Positions 44,709 to 56,390 of a DNA stretch of 64,000 bases are shown piece by piece; within the stretch, counting starts at the first letter, position 1; the number at the start of each line of letters is the position of its first letter. This DNA is from Cordia subcordata. Taxonomy: Eukaryota; Streptophyta; Magnoliopsida; Boraginales; Cordiaceae. Location of the stretch: the NCBI GenBank assembly GCA_028554755.1, contig JAPTOF010000001.1, positions 7,608,501 to 7,672,500 of the forward strand, in the 5' to 3' direction. Made by a program: the position numbers and the translations under genes. The notes below the pieces were generated by a model that saw nothing but the letters and a program-made list of their open reading frames with translations, did not search any database and was not told the DNA's origin.

Positions 44709-45112
44709 GGGGCTTGTTTGGATTTGGATCGTCTGAAATGGTTTTCTTAAAAATGGGTTTTTTTTAACAACGGTCGAAAAATAAATTTTTTAAAAAGTTA
44801 AAAATGTTGGCTTTGAAAAAATTTATATTTAATTTTTTTCAAAGTTTAAGTTTCTTTGAAACCAAATGTAATAATTATTATAAAAATAGTATAATTTTTT
44901 CAAGAAAATACTTTTTCTTAAAAAAAGTTAATCCAAACATTAAAAGCATTTTTTTGAAAAAAATATATTTTTGTAATAATTATTTAACTATATTTTTTTT
45001 TAAATTCAAAATTTAAAAAGGTTCAAAAATAATTTTTTTTAAGTCATAATTTTTAATTTTTTAAAAATTATAAAAGGGTTTTTTAAGAAAAAACTAACCA
45101 AAATGAACCCTT
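44709..45112. mobile_element. MITE, TTTGGATTG family, copy 5 with an attached partial copy
   Basis: It begins GGGCTTGTTTGGATTTGG. A first inverted end, AGTTAATCCAAACAT, occurs at about 44926-44940, followed directly by further family sequence ending ACTAACCAAAATGAACCC at 45112. This reads as one copy with a second partial copy fused or nested. Confidence 0.65.
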
Positions 45113-45239
45113 AGTTATTTATTTGAAAAAAAATCAATTAACATAACTTAACTATTAAAATATATGACAAAAACTGACTAGTTAAATTTTCTTTTTACCA
45201 AAAAAAAAAAAAAAAAGCGAAGTTGTATAAATTAATTTC

Positions 45240-45560
45240 AGTCCGCACAGCCCACCACAATCTCCGCGCCAGGAGGAAAGTTAGTGAAGGCTCCACGTGT
45301 CGAGACATCATCGTCCTGATGACAAGGAGTGCAAGTTCTTTATGTCAAATGTCATCACCTACGATTGATGTGGGCCCCACTCAGCCTTTTTGTACACGTC
45401 AACCCCGTCAACTTGGGGCTTCGGCTTGCGTCAGCCCAGGGCGCCATTCCCACGTCAAAGTCAAGATGACGTCAGGGTGCATTTAATTTTACACAATCTC
45501 TCCATGTGACATGTCTACGCCCACTTTAGCCCCCGCAACTATCCTCTATTTAGGAACTGA
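45240..45560 (+). promoter_or_regulatory. GC-richer block with four ACGT-core motifs, distal to the glutaredoxin gene
   Basis: A compositional island in AT-rich DNA. It contains CCACGTGT (45293-45300, G-box/ABRE type), CACGTCA (45395-45401 and 45451-45457) and the palindrome TGACGTCA (45467-45474), all cores for bZIP factors including TGA factors. It lies about 1.5 kb upstream of the glutaredoxin start. Regulation of that gene from here is inference; a decayed mobile element is the alternative. Confidence 0.4.
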
Positions 45561-45807
45561 CCCCTATTACAAGACAAAGTTAGTCAACTTACCGCGCATA
45601 ATTTATTAAATTATTAAATTAATCTTGATTAGTTTAATTCACACGTAAACATGAAGAATATTTTGCTAAGCTTTTGTATTTATATGCTAATAGTCTATTT
45701 TTCGGATTTGACGAACTAGGAAATATATTAAGCTCTCATTACCATTTTTATCATTTTAATTATTAATAGTAAACGTGAGGAGACTTTATATATTTTTTTC
45801 TTTATGG

Positions 45808-46245
45808 GTTTTTTTTTTTTTGGTCAAATGAGATAACATTACAAACAGAGGATAAACATTATTCCACATCTTGTGGGGTTACATCTTTCAGCAGAATAGT
45901 ATTAAAAATATCAAGTAAGGAAAATATCCAATTAAAAGGAAGATTGCCTGAAAGCATTTGCTTTGAAATCCAATCAGCAACAGAGTTACTACTTCTCTTG
46001 ATAACAACCCAATGAAGTTCTTCAATCTCTGAAGCAATCTTCTTAAAATCCTCAACAATAAGAGCTATTCTCCAAAGAATACCACTTCCATTTTAGGTGA
46101 TTGCTTTATGAACAACCTTGGCATCATTTTCCAAAATGATGTTAGTAAAGTTCATGCTTTTGGTAAAAAGACATGCAAAACGAGTAGCTAAAGCCTCTGC
46201 TTCCAAAGCATTAAACTCATCATTTTCTTTATGAGTTAAACTCAT
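45808..46245 (-). pseudogene. LINE 3' end with RNase H-like domain relic
   Basis: On the minus strand from about 46245 the frame reads FNALEAEALATRFACLF, then NIILENDAKVVHKAI, a stop, NGSGILWRIALIVEDF and HWVVIKRSSNSVADWISKQM, ending DVTPQDVE and a stop at 45859. This is the RNase H-like tail of plant non-LTR retrotransposons. A T run at about 45808-45821 on the plus strand is the poly(A) tail of the insertion. The rest of the element is missing, as usual for 5'-truncated LINEs. Confidence 0.85.
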
Positions 46246-46911
46246 CTAGTCACGGTTCTCATTCTCTTACCATCAAATGTCATTAAAAGATCCAAAATAG
46301 GAAAAGAAAATTAAATATGATCTAGTAAGTAAATAATTAAAGAATAATGAGTTGTCTCTAAAAATTGATGAGTTAAATCTAATATGTAAAAATTATTTAA
46401 TGTATTTTTTATGATTTGAGTTTATGATTGAATCTTTTATGACGGACCTTAATAAGGAATCATTGAAATCATGACAAATTTTGTGAATCATTACATTCTA
46501 AGATTCAAATCCAGACAATCACGACTACTGAGATCTCATTAACAAGTCTCTTAATTTATTGTAAGTTAAAAGATTAACTAACAACTAAAATAGCGAAGGG
46601 GGTTAAGAATTATTTGAAAAATTATGTCGGGGTTAAAAAAAATTACTTAAAAATTATGTGATAATGTAAAGGTCACGCATCAGATAATGAGGTCTCTAAT
46701 TGTACTGTCCTTTAGTGCAAGTAGCTCTATTATATGACCAACCCCCCTTGCACCCTCCTCCCCTCCTCCCCTCCTCCCCTGGAGTGTGTTAATGTTTCCA
46801 TATTCTAACATCTACTCACAAAGTACTCATCTTCTAAGTAGCATAACTTACGTAACATAGTACTTTATGATGTAATGAATTCTCTCTCTCTTTCTCTCTC
46901 TTCATATAATT
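46246..46911 (+). promoter_or_regulatory. Glutaredoxin upstream region with C-rich repeat
   Basis: AT-rich apart from CCCTCCTCCCCTCCTCCCCT and flanking bases (46753-46780), whose minus strand has four runs of three or four G with 4-base loops. (TC)n at about 46881-46900 sits just before the TATA box. Confidence 0.55.
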
Positions 46912-46919
46912 TATATAAA
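46912..46919 (+). promoter_or_regulatory. Likely TATA box of the glutaredoxin gene
   Basis: TATATAAA stands about 135 bases upstream of the ATG and is followed by a CT- and CA-rich leader (46925-46975) typical of plant 5' UTRs. Confidence 0.7.
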
Positions 46920-47053
46920 ACCCCCTCCTTTCTCTCTTCGACTCTTCCACGTCTTCACACACACACACACACTTCTCAGTTGCCAAAAATTTTCACGAAA
47001 ATTCCAACTGTTGATATATCAGTTGTTTTCTGGTGGAGGTGGTGGTGGTGGTG

Positions 47054-47485
47054 ATGCAAGGAGTGCGCAGTTACGGGGTGTTATCCGACGGCGGAGTGAG
47101 TCTCGAGCTCAGCCCGAGCACCAGTTCGCCGCTGGCCATCGACATGGCGGAGTCGGCGGAGATGCGGATCAAACGGTTGATATCTGAGAACCCGGTGATC
47201 ATCTTCAGCCGCTCTGCTTGTTGCATGTGCCACGTCATGAAGCGTCTGCTGTCCACCATCGGCGTCCACCCCACCGTGATTGAGTTGGAGGAGGACGAGA
47301 TCGGTGCCCTCTCCGCCGCCCAAGACGGCGGAGAGGGTGCCAGCGGTGGTGATGGTGGTGCGCCGGCGGTGTTCATTGGTGGGACCCGCGTGGGTGGTTT
47401 GGAGAGCCTCGTGGCGCTTCACTTGAGTGGTCGCCTTGTTCCGAAGCTTGTGGAAGTTGGTGCTCTTAGTGATTTGGTATTGTAA
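47054..47485 (+). CDS. CC-type (ROXY-class) glutaredoxin, GRXC10-like
   Basis: CC-type glutaredoxins are land-plant specific. They bind glutathione and act with TGA bZIP factors in development, stress and nutrient signalling, in nucleus and cytosol. A single exon encodes 143 residues from the ATG at 47054; an in-frame GTG run before it is leader. After a 35-residue extension come RIKRLISENPVIIFSRSACC and the CCMC active site (residues 56-59), then the cis-Pro region APAVFIGG (103-110) with GG at 114-115 for glutathione, and HLSGRLVPKLVEVGAL. The pattern CHVMKRLL...TIGVHPTVIELE is closest to GRXC10-type proteins as I recall them. An insertion of Gly/Ala-rich residues (about 88-102) precedes the cis-Pro. 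The C-terminus is GALSDLVL instead of the ALWL-like end of ROXY1. The GC-rich codon use contrasts with its surroundings, common for this family. Confidence 0.93.
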   Translation: MQGVRSYGVLSDGGVSLELSPSTSSPLAIDMAESAEMRIKRLISENPVIIFSRSACCMCHVMKRLLSTIGVHPTVIELEEDEIGALSAAQDGGEGASGGDGGAPAVFIGGTRVGGLESLVALHLSGRLVPKLVEVGALSDLVL

Positions 47486-47548
47486 CTTTTTCCTGTGTTT
47501 GGTTATCGACTTATTTGTGATCTTTGTAATTTCATTCCAAATCCATAG

Positions 47549-47552
<4 letters not shown>

Positions 47553-47589
<37 letters not shown>
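47553..47589. repeat. (AT)n microsatellite in the glutaredoxin 3' flank
   Basis: About 18 AT units, less than 100 bases after the stop codon. Confidence 0.95.
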
Positions 47590-47592
<3 letters not shown>

Positions 47593-50500
47593 ACTAGGAG
47601 AAGAAAATATCTAGTTTTCCTAATATTTGTCCTTTTTTCTTAATCCTCCTTCAGTCCTTCTTAAGTAATTTCTTAGCTTTGGTAATTGTGTGAACATAAG
47701 TAATATTTGTTGACTTTCTGAAGTAATTTTCACTTATGTTGAATTAAACATTATTAGTATAATTTAATTTTAATGTTGATTTTGAGATAACACTCTTTAT
47801 AACGAGAATTTCGTACACTAAAGTTTTACAATAAGAACCGTGTACACTAAGACCTAATGGTGATAGTCTAGACTGTAGAGCCTTTTTTGACAACTATGAT
47901 TGAGCCAATAGGTAGTAGACATGTGTGCGGCATTTGTTTATAGAATGATTTTTCCATTGTGATATGAGACAAAGTTTTCCTATATTAGTTGGTGATATTA
48001 ATTAAAACATGCATAGATGTTTGGTGGTTTTGCTTTTTTTTTTTTTTGGTTGATTGAAAAGGACTTGAGGGTTGCTTCTACCATTTCCCATTTACATTGA
48101 TGAATATCCTGGCTGTTGTTTGGAAGAATATTCTTGTGTTAATTTATAAAATTTGGAAATTATTCTTAGGCCAAATTGGGAATCATAATTCCTTCTTTGC
48201 TTGTTCTTCTTCTTTCTTTCACCACAAAACTTTTTGACCATATGAATTGTACAAAATTCTCAAATTCTAATGCTCAAATTCTAGGGTTTGCATCCCTCAT
48301 CTCCAACTAGTTTATTAATAATACTCGTCCAACGTTGGAACTTGTTGGATTTTTCACCCACTATTTTTTTAACCCCTCGCCCCTAATCTACTCCAACCCT
48401 TGATGGAATTCCAAAGTAAGTCATTATTTTTGAGGTCGTAGTCTCAACTATTTGTATTTTTGTGCCGCTATTACTTTTGTGCCACTATTATTGTCTCTTT
48501 CCTATAAGTCTTTGATCCTAAATTATAAAAATGATAATGAAAATCAGGCAAATTGGTAATTTACTTATCAATTTGACTTAATTATTGTGAAGGTAAATTA
48601 ACTTGGTTTATTTCAAACCATTTCCTTTCGAGGGAATCCTCGTAACTTCCTCATTCGATGAGCTAGTAGGAGTTGTTAGGTCATCTCTCTGATCACCTTC
48701 CCTAAATGAGATCTTACTGCTTAATTATTTTAACATGAGAGAGAGAATAATGATTGAAAATGATAAATTTAATGTCTGAATAATTGAAATTAATTTTTAT
48801 ATTAATAAAATATTAATTTAACATTAGAATGGCCTATTAGAAAACAACCGAAAAGACTGTGGACAATAATGGATGACGCTGAGGAAAAGAAAAAGGAAAG
48901 AAAAGAACAAGATGTTCAAAATAATTGAAATGAGAGATTCGATCTCGAGGCAGCTAGCTTTTAAGTATGGAAAGAAATAGAAAAGCTAATGGTGTTGATG
49001 TGATTACAATTCAATGACGAAACCAATGCGAATCTACTTTAGACTACTAAACAAAAAAACAAAAGACAAGGTAATTAACACCTATAATTTCTTATTTTTA
49101 TTTCTTTTGTTATTTAAATTTTTTATATTTAAAATTAAATGTTATATTTTCTTTTTTATGTAAATTTGTGTGATACCATTAGTGGTGCTGTAGAAGAAAT
49201 TTGTTAAGAAATAAACAGAAATTTTTGGGGGATTTAAAAAGCGACGCGTAATTTCTGTTAAATTTGAGACAAATTAAAGTTGGAGGATGAACAGTGTCAA
49301 AATAACAAAAAATAAGTGATTATTAAATCTAATTTTACGAAACTAGGGATTTAAATATTAAAAAATCAAAAGAAAAGAATCGAAGGTGTCATTTATTAAA
49401 AGAAGAAAAGAAACACAAAAACTTTGGTCACTCTCGTGTTATTAGTTGCACAAATTGCAACGTTTTCGTACATGATATTTGGTAAGATGTATTGGGCTGC
49501 TCGCAAATTTGTCACCATTGAATGGGACAGCGTTTTGGTTTTGACTTTTTATTTAATTACTGAATGATTTGTTGTGCAAACCAAAATTTCAGATTTTTAC
49601 GCGTTTGGATGGATAAACTATCAGTTGTGGAACACTTTTTAAAAATAAAAAATAAAAAAAAGAAGAAGAAAAAGTTGCGGAAGACTAGCGACAAAAGTTA
49701 AATCCCTAACTGTAATACTCAACATATGGTGGTCGGATTTCACTGGTTTTCAGTATTCGAGTTTCGCTATTTAAATTTATTTTGTAATAAAAAAAAGTCC
49801 AATATATGGTGTTGGAATATTTTAGAACAAAATGATAATATATGTTATATTAGATGAAGTTCGCACTTTTTAGTTAGGGAAGAATTAATATGTTCAACAT
49901 AACTATTTTTTGTCGGTCTATTTATCATTTAGTAATTATTCTCATACTTGTGAATGAAATATCATTTTTCATTGCACTTGATCTTTAAGTTGTCAAATAA
50001 CTATAGAAAGATCTCTATATCCCAACTCAAGTATAATCTATGCATTGTTGATTTTTTTGACTATGCTAAACTCATACTTCAATCCTCTCCAATTGTAATT
50101 ATCTTCCTGATCTGCCTTTCTTTTATTTACTTATAATTTTATATACTTTCGCTAGCTGTCGTCTGCCTTATAGTTATACACTTTCCAATTAATTAAAATT
50201 ACTAATTTGAAGACGGAAGCTATTTTGCTGGGCAATACGTTGGTATCTCAATTTCGCAACCGTTATTTAAAAATAAAAAAATTTCAAAAATTTGAAAAGT
50301 AAAAAAAAATAAAAAGTTAAAATTTTAAAATTTTAAAAATAAAAAAAGTTTGAAAAATTAAAAATAAAGATGTCTATTCTATTTTTTACTCTAATTTAGT
50401 TGGAAAACATATGCATTGTTATTAGATGGTTAGTTTTTCTCTTTTAATTATGTTTAAAAAGTAAATAAATTGAAATATCATGGTAAAAAATGATAAAATA

Positions 50501-53500
50501 AGTAATGTATATTTTATTGCTGATTAAAAGATTGGCAAGAGTGTTTTAGTTTATATTAGTAGTGTATAAAATTAGTTGTTATGCATGAACTCAAATTTAT
50601 GCCAAATAAAAGAATAAGTATATTTTTGTTTATAGAATTGATTTTCAATCCTTTCTAACTTATTAAAATAATTTTACCATACATATGAAATAAAATGAGC
50701 ATTCCATTCTAACTTTTTTTTTTTTAATAATTTTAACCAAACAGAAGAAAAAGAATAAGTATTCCGTGAGTATTTTGCCTTGAATGTCTATTCTTTTCCA
50801 AACTATTCCATCATATCAAACGAACACTTAGTTCTTTGCCTTTTTTGGACTGTACGAGTTATTTTGCTTACCTATGTAAAAAATTACGAAGCTTATAATC
50901 CTAATTATATTTATATATTTACCCGCCAACACAAGAAATGCTTCATGTAATCTCTCTGAATATTTCTTCATGAGACCCTCGTACAAGGGCTATAAATTGG
51001 TTCGTATAATATTACAGTATTATGAAGTAAAATTCATAATTATAAATTACGAACATAATTACGATAAATAATATAAATAGTTTGAAGACGTTAAATCGCA
51101 CTCGTGATGCCACGAGAGAATCCCCACTCCTCAAACCGTGGATTTGAAGGATAGCTGAAGTCAAGGCACGAATGAATTCTATTCAAGAAGAAAAAAGAAA
51201 AGGAAAAGGAAAAGGAAAAGCAAAAGCAAAAGAAAAAGAAAAAGAAAAAGAAAAAGAAGAATGTAAGAAAACAGAGTGAAAAAGATGTGTAACAGAATGG
51301 TAGTAATATTCTCTTAAGTACGATAAGGACAATTTTGTTGGTTTGTCCCACGGATAATGCAACCATTATGGTACCAATAATACTGGTCCCTGGGAAATTT
51401 TTGCAAACTGCACACGCCTGTCTATTTACTTGTTCTATGTGTAATATAACATTATATGGAGTTCAATTTCTAATGGTCAATTTTTTATATTGGTTAACCT
51501 ACCTATTTGCTTCCTATATTTAGTGAGCAAAAAATTGGGTAAATTGCATAACACCAAAATTGCATATAAAGCTTCAGATTTTGAAAATTCTTAAATATTT
51601 TTTTGTGTTATCTTGAACGTTGCATCAGATACGTCTCTTTTTATCTAGTTTATCCCAGAGTTTGGTGAGGGGCATCATTGCCCGACCAATCTCAAGTTGC
51701 CATTGGCCAAGCGAATAACAATGAAGTGTGACCTGAGCGAGAGTAACTGAAACTTATTATGGACGACGAAGTTGAAGCGTTAGAACTCAAAATCTTTCTC
51801 TTTTCTCTCCAAGTATGGAACTTGATCTAAGTTAAGCATTGAAAGCAAAACATGAAGATAGCCCTATGCTCTTCCTCCACTAATCAAAGTCAAGAGTGCC
51901 AACATGAATTCTTGAGGTTAAGAGTGCGCATGTGAACTCCCAAGGTCAAGAGTCAAGGTCATCAAAAAAGATTCATTGATGTGGAGGCGTATAATCCAAT
52001 TCTATTGTCTTGCAATCTCCAAATCAAGTCTTCAAGCACACGTGACCGGAATGTCTTTGCTTTGTTTTTCTGCTTTTTCTTTCATTTTAAAAACGCAATC
52101 TTCTAAATATTTTTCATTGCTTTGTAGTTGCTTCAATAAAAATGACACCATGTTTAACATTCTAATACATTTAAGATGACCTATAATTTGGCGACATGTG
52201 GTTTCATTTCACTTTTTAAGATATGCTGTAAAAAAAAAGGGGCGGCGTGACATGGTTTTTGTTTGTTATTCTAAAGTAGGGCATTAACATCTATCAGCAT
52301 CGATAGATTCTCCAAATTTTCAAGTATCTACCATTAACCGATATTAAGGAATAGGCAACAGAGACAAGTTTGCAACATTCGGTATAACACAGGAGGGTGT
52401 TTGTGAATTAATTGTTAGAATGCAAGGTTTTATGACAATTTCGATCTAAAACATAAGATGTTATGCATTTTGTTGTGTTGATGGATAATTTTGAGTTATC
52501 TGAATGCGATAGAGATATAGGAGAACAAAAAATTCAAAGAAAATAATGATGTAAGAACACGCGAAGTTTATGTGGTTTGATAACGCCTACGTCTACGGAG
52601 CAACAACATTTATTTACTAATGCAAAAGAGATACAAATTTTCTGCAAAAGAGAAAAAAAATTCTCAAAACTTATGCTAACTCTCTCCTAGACTAATGCAA
52701 TAGGAATGAAATATAGAGAGAAACTAATCCTGAACCTTATAGGAATAGATACATAAAAGACAATGACTAATCGTTATTCCTATGAGAATTCCTATGAGAA
52801 TAAAAATCGAAGAAAAGGAAAATTTTGAAATTAAACTTCTAATCCAAAATAATCTAGGAATTTAAATCACCATCCAACATTGCATTTTACTCGTAAAATT
52901 TTTTTTGTGAAGTTCAATATCTAATGGTCAATCAATATTCAGTGTACAAAAAAATGGAAATTTGTAATTTTCAAGGTGATAATATATTTACCAGAAAGTA
53001 AGAGCCAGCAAAAAGTTACTGTAGCTAGTACATCATGGCAAATTATTTTATTTATTTATTTATTTTTAAGGTAGGTATTTACAAATCACATTGGATTCAC
53101 TATGAAACTGAGAGTAATGAATGAAAAGTCCCCGCAACAAGTGCGTTTTTTGATAATTGAACTTGTGTTCTCTTTCTTATAGAGTGAGACGTCGCACCGG
53201 CCGCATTATAAAAAAAGTAGGTAATAGGTGGTGGTAAAATATTCGCTGATATAGGTTTCGCCTTTTAAAAATCGCTGACGGTATAAGCATCGCCTTTTCT
53301 AAACTGCCTCCTTCATATAATTCCAGAAAAAAATCACATCATGTTTTATAAACGATTCAAATCTTGAACTTTTCTTATTGTAATATTCTATAATAACATC
53401 ATTCACCAATCAAGCTAATAATACATTCATTAATTATCTAGCATAAAATATATTTATTTATTACCAAACCCCTTGCATATATAATAAAATGGCTGCCTAT

Positions 53501-54207
53501 TTCTAATTATTTTTGTAATAAAACTGCCACTCTTTTTTTATATTACTGCTATCACTTCAGCCAATTATTGATACATCGTGGCAAATTTTTTTGAACTATC
53601 CATTGTATGTATGTTCAAAGCTTCCAAGATTGGGGCAGTTGCAAGTCCAATAATTCTACAAACCACTTGAGAGATCTTTCCCCCTATATGGCAAAAAGTA
53701 TGAAAAGCAAAGCATAACCCTCCATAATGAGAGGAAGAGCTCAACACTCATTTCTTGTCAATTGTCATTTCCAAATTCCATCTCCTTTGGCTTTGGAAAA
53801 GACAACTCTTGTGATGACTACAACAACAACCACCACCACCAACACGAATGCCCGCTACTGCCACCCGACAGCCCATAATAATTCCATAAATAAATAAAAT
53901 GAAATCTTTCCACACAACACCTCAAAATGGAATCACATATGGCAGCCATTTATGTGCTTTGTTGTAAAAAAAGTTTTGTGGACCCAGCACAAGAATCTTT
54001 TGGCAACTTAAACCTCATTTTAAGAATCTTCAATTGAATCTTTTAAAAGTTAACCCATGATATAAAATCACCTTCAATATTATATATATAAAAAGAGGAA
54101 TGATCAACCTAGGTGAGCCACTCTATATTATATTAATTATTACCCCCTTAATTACATGATTAATTTAGGAAAAGCAAGGATAATTTAATACATCAAATAT
54201 GTCCCCA

Positions 54208-54209
<2 letters not shown>
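47590..54209. other. Long AT-rich region without a recognisable gene
   Basis: I read this stretch on both strands and saw no family-like coding frame. Notable local features are a purine tract of AAAAGG/AAAAGA hexamers (about 51187-51260) and a phrase at 52560-52600 (GTTTATGTGGTTTGATAACG, then CCTACGTCTACGGAG) that resembles a sequence common in plant LTRs. A decayed LTR is therefore likely at about 52400-52880, but I could not fix its ends. Confidence 0.5.
51187..51260. repeat. Purine-rich hexamer repeat
   Basis: AGGAAA, AGCAAA and AGAAAA hexamers run in tandem, forming a strand of almost pure purine. Confidence 0.9.
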
Positions 54210-54243
<34 letters not shown>

Positions 54244-54269
54244 TTCCTTAATGGCAAGGTTTGGTGCAC

Positions 54270-54300
<31 letters not shown>
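54210..54300. repeat. Two (TA)n blocks separated by about 30 bases
   Basis: About 15 TA units at 54210-54240 and again at 54272-54300. Confidence 0.95.
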
Positions 54301-54304
<4 letters not shown>

Positions 54305-54706
54305 CCCAAACTGAGTTTACTGTTTGAGGAAAAGCTTCACAAGATACTTTTGTGATGATTCTTTATTCATCCCCCTTCTTTATAGAAGAGGTGAGGTCAC
54401 GCATGGTTGCTTTGGCTTCTTATGGACCAATCCTTTTGATACAATTATAATTATTTCCTTCCAAGTCCTTAATTATGCGTACCAATCTAGGTGCTTTGTT
54501 TTTTTTTTTTGGGAAGTATTCTATCAATTTCGTGAGGCTTTCTACCATTTATATATTAGGATTGTGCTTAAAATGATTAATGAAAAACATGTGAGGGGTC
54601 ACAAAAAGTTTAAGAAACAAAAAAAAAAAGAAAAGAAAAGATAGTTTTCGGCAATCGCTAGTTTAAAAGTCCTTTGTAATATATTTCTTAATTTGATATA
54701 CTAAAA
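54301..54706. other. AT-rich intergenic DNA
   Basis: A 106-codon open frame at 54324-54644 ends in a Lys-rich run from simple A-rich sequence. It has no family resemblance, so no gene is called. Confidence 0.5.
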
Positions 54707-54929
54707 GGTTTATTTGAATTGGCTTTTCTAAAAAATATTTTCTCTATAATTTTTGATAAAAAAAAAGTATTCTTTTGAGAAGGTGAAGTATTTGGCTTTT
54801 AGAATTAAAAAGTTGAATTTGAGTTTTTAATTTTTTTAAGAGTTTCAATATTTTTTTTTGAAATCAATTCAATTACTTAAGCAAATTTTTTTAAAAGTGA
54901 TTTTTATGGAAAAAAATCCAAAGGGGCCC
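54707..54929. mobile_element. MITE, TTTGGATTG family, copy 6
   Basis: GGTTTATTTGAATTGGC and AATCCAAAGGGGCCC are inverted ends with CTAAAA shared at both borders. The interior has the usual family words. Confidence 0.75.
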
Positions 54930-55837
54930 TAAAATAATTTAAGTATCCTATTTTCTTGCTTTAATAATTTTACAACTTCTTAAAATAATGACACATACGC
55001 AATCTCCTGCTTTTAAATAGTTTATATACGCAAGTCAAGCAGTCAGCGACATGTGCATTTTACAAGACGGGTCAGCAGCATATGATGATCATTAGACATT
55101 GGGAAAGTTGGTGGATTTTAAATTAGAAAAATGATATTTTGTGAGACTATTTTGATATGATGAAGATATCTAGTTTATTATGAAACAATATGAGGGTATT
55201 ACGCATATTATATTAATAGCAGTGTTGCCCTTTTATTGGTTTCTTTCTTCTTTTTTTTTTTTTTTGTAGAGTTTAGGTATAAAGCTAGTGTCTAGAATTT
55301 CTAAAACATAAGTGGTCTATAAAATACTGTACATCCATCCTATTTTTAAGAACAACAAGCGGAAGAATTTAAGAAATAGTTTAAGTAGTTGTGATTATTT
55401 CTTCCGATAATGATGACTTGGGTTTGAAGTCTATAAAAAATGATGGATTAAGCTGTGGATGGGCGTAAAAAAAGAATGGCATAAATATTATTATTATTTT
55501 TGTGTGCGTACAGCAAAAACATCAACTCCTAACAGTTTTTTTTGTTCGAATGACACAACGTAGGACCGTGCATTATTTGGGAAACTATGGACGGTGGAGG
55601 TTGATTTAATTTAGAGAAGCAAATATCAAACTCAGAGCCCACAACATTATTTGCTCATTTCATCGCCCTCAATTGATTTGTTATTAAGTACTTGATTCAA
55701 TGCTTCTTGCTTTTATTATATATTAATGGAGAATTTTGTAATAATGGGTGTATTAACCATTCATTACTGGATCATATCATTTCAACTATTTATAAAATTT
55801 AAATTCTAAAAAAAAGATATTCTTTTTTTAAAATACC
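54930..55837. other. AT-rich intergenic DNA
   Basis: Nothing recognisable apart from T-runs near 55250. Confidence 0.5.
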
Positions 55838-56390
55838 TTTTTTTTCCCCTTAAGGAGGCTAAACCGATTGAAAAACAATTACACAATTATGACCTGGGGT
55901 CGAGATTCCCTACTTTTGTCCTTTTCAATTAACAAAAGTAGACTTCTTGGTAACTCTTCAAGCTCATGGAACCCCAACGGTTGAGAAAAACCATGGTTTA
56001 CCAACCAATTTGTATAAAAATTAGCTCCCCTAAAAATATGTTTCACCTTAAAACTAGGCTTTTCTCTTAAAATTTGTTTGCAATCCTCCTCAAGTGGCCA
56101 AAACTGACAAATGGTTGGCTCAACCCATTAACCCAAGTGTAAAGTACCGTTGAGACTATTTCAATTTCCAAGTCCTCAATTCCCATTCTTCACGCCAATT
56201 TTAAGCTTTCCCAAAGAGCCATAAATTCTGCCCTGTTACTCGAAGCCACTCTTATATTCATGGTGAAAGCCTCCTAGACATCGCCACTTCTGTTTCTGAT
56301 AATTCCTCCTGCTCCTACAATTCCTTGGTTTCCTTTTGAACATCCATCAATATTAAGCTTAAAGCCATTATTGGGTTTATTCTATCTAAT
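55838..56390 (-). pseudogene. RNase H-like relic, probably from a LINE
   Basis: On the minus strand, reading from about 56370: NNGFKLNIDGCSKGNQG, VGAGGIIRNRSGD, a stop, EAFTMNIRVASSNRAEFM, ALWESLKLA and DLEIEIVSTV. This is the plant RNase H-like domain with its first Asp (NIDG), Glu (RAEF) and an Asp-to-Glu change at the third position. A frame change then leads to VKHIFRGANFYTNWLVNHG and a stop near 55882. T-rich DNA near 55840 fits the insertion tail. It is separate from, and differently decayed to, the relic at 45808-46245. Confidence 0.8.

Noticed and set aside
47033..47053. In-frame GTG run as an earlier start of the glutaredoxin
   Set aside because: It would translate as a valine run from simple GTG repeats. 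The ATG at 47054 gives the usual MQG start of this glutaredoxin type.
53570..53790. Short segment with CTCCTTTGGC, the core of a miR399 target or mimic site, near small ORFs
   Set aside because: Only ten bases match, the position-1 partner is wrong and the 5' half does not align. A match this short is easily chance in 64 kb.
54324..54644. 106-codon open frame after the TA repeats
   Set aside because: It is hydrophobic and Lys-rich from simple sequence, with no recognisable homology.
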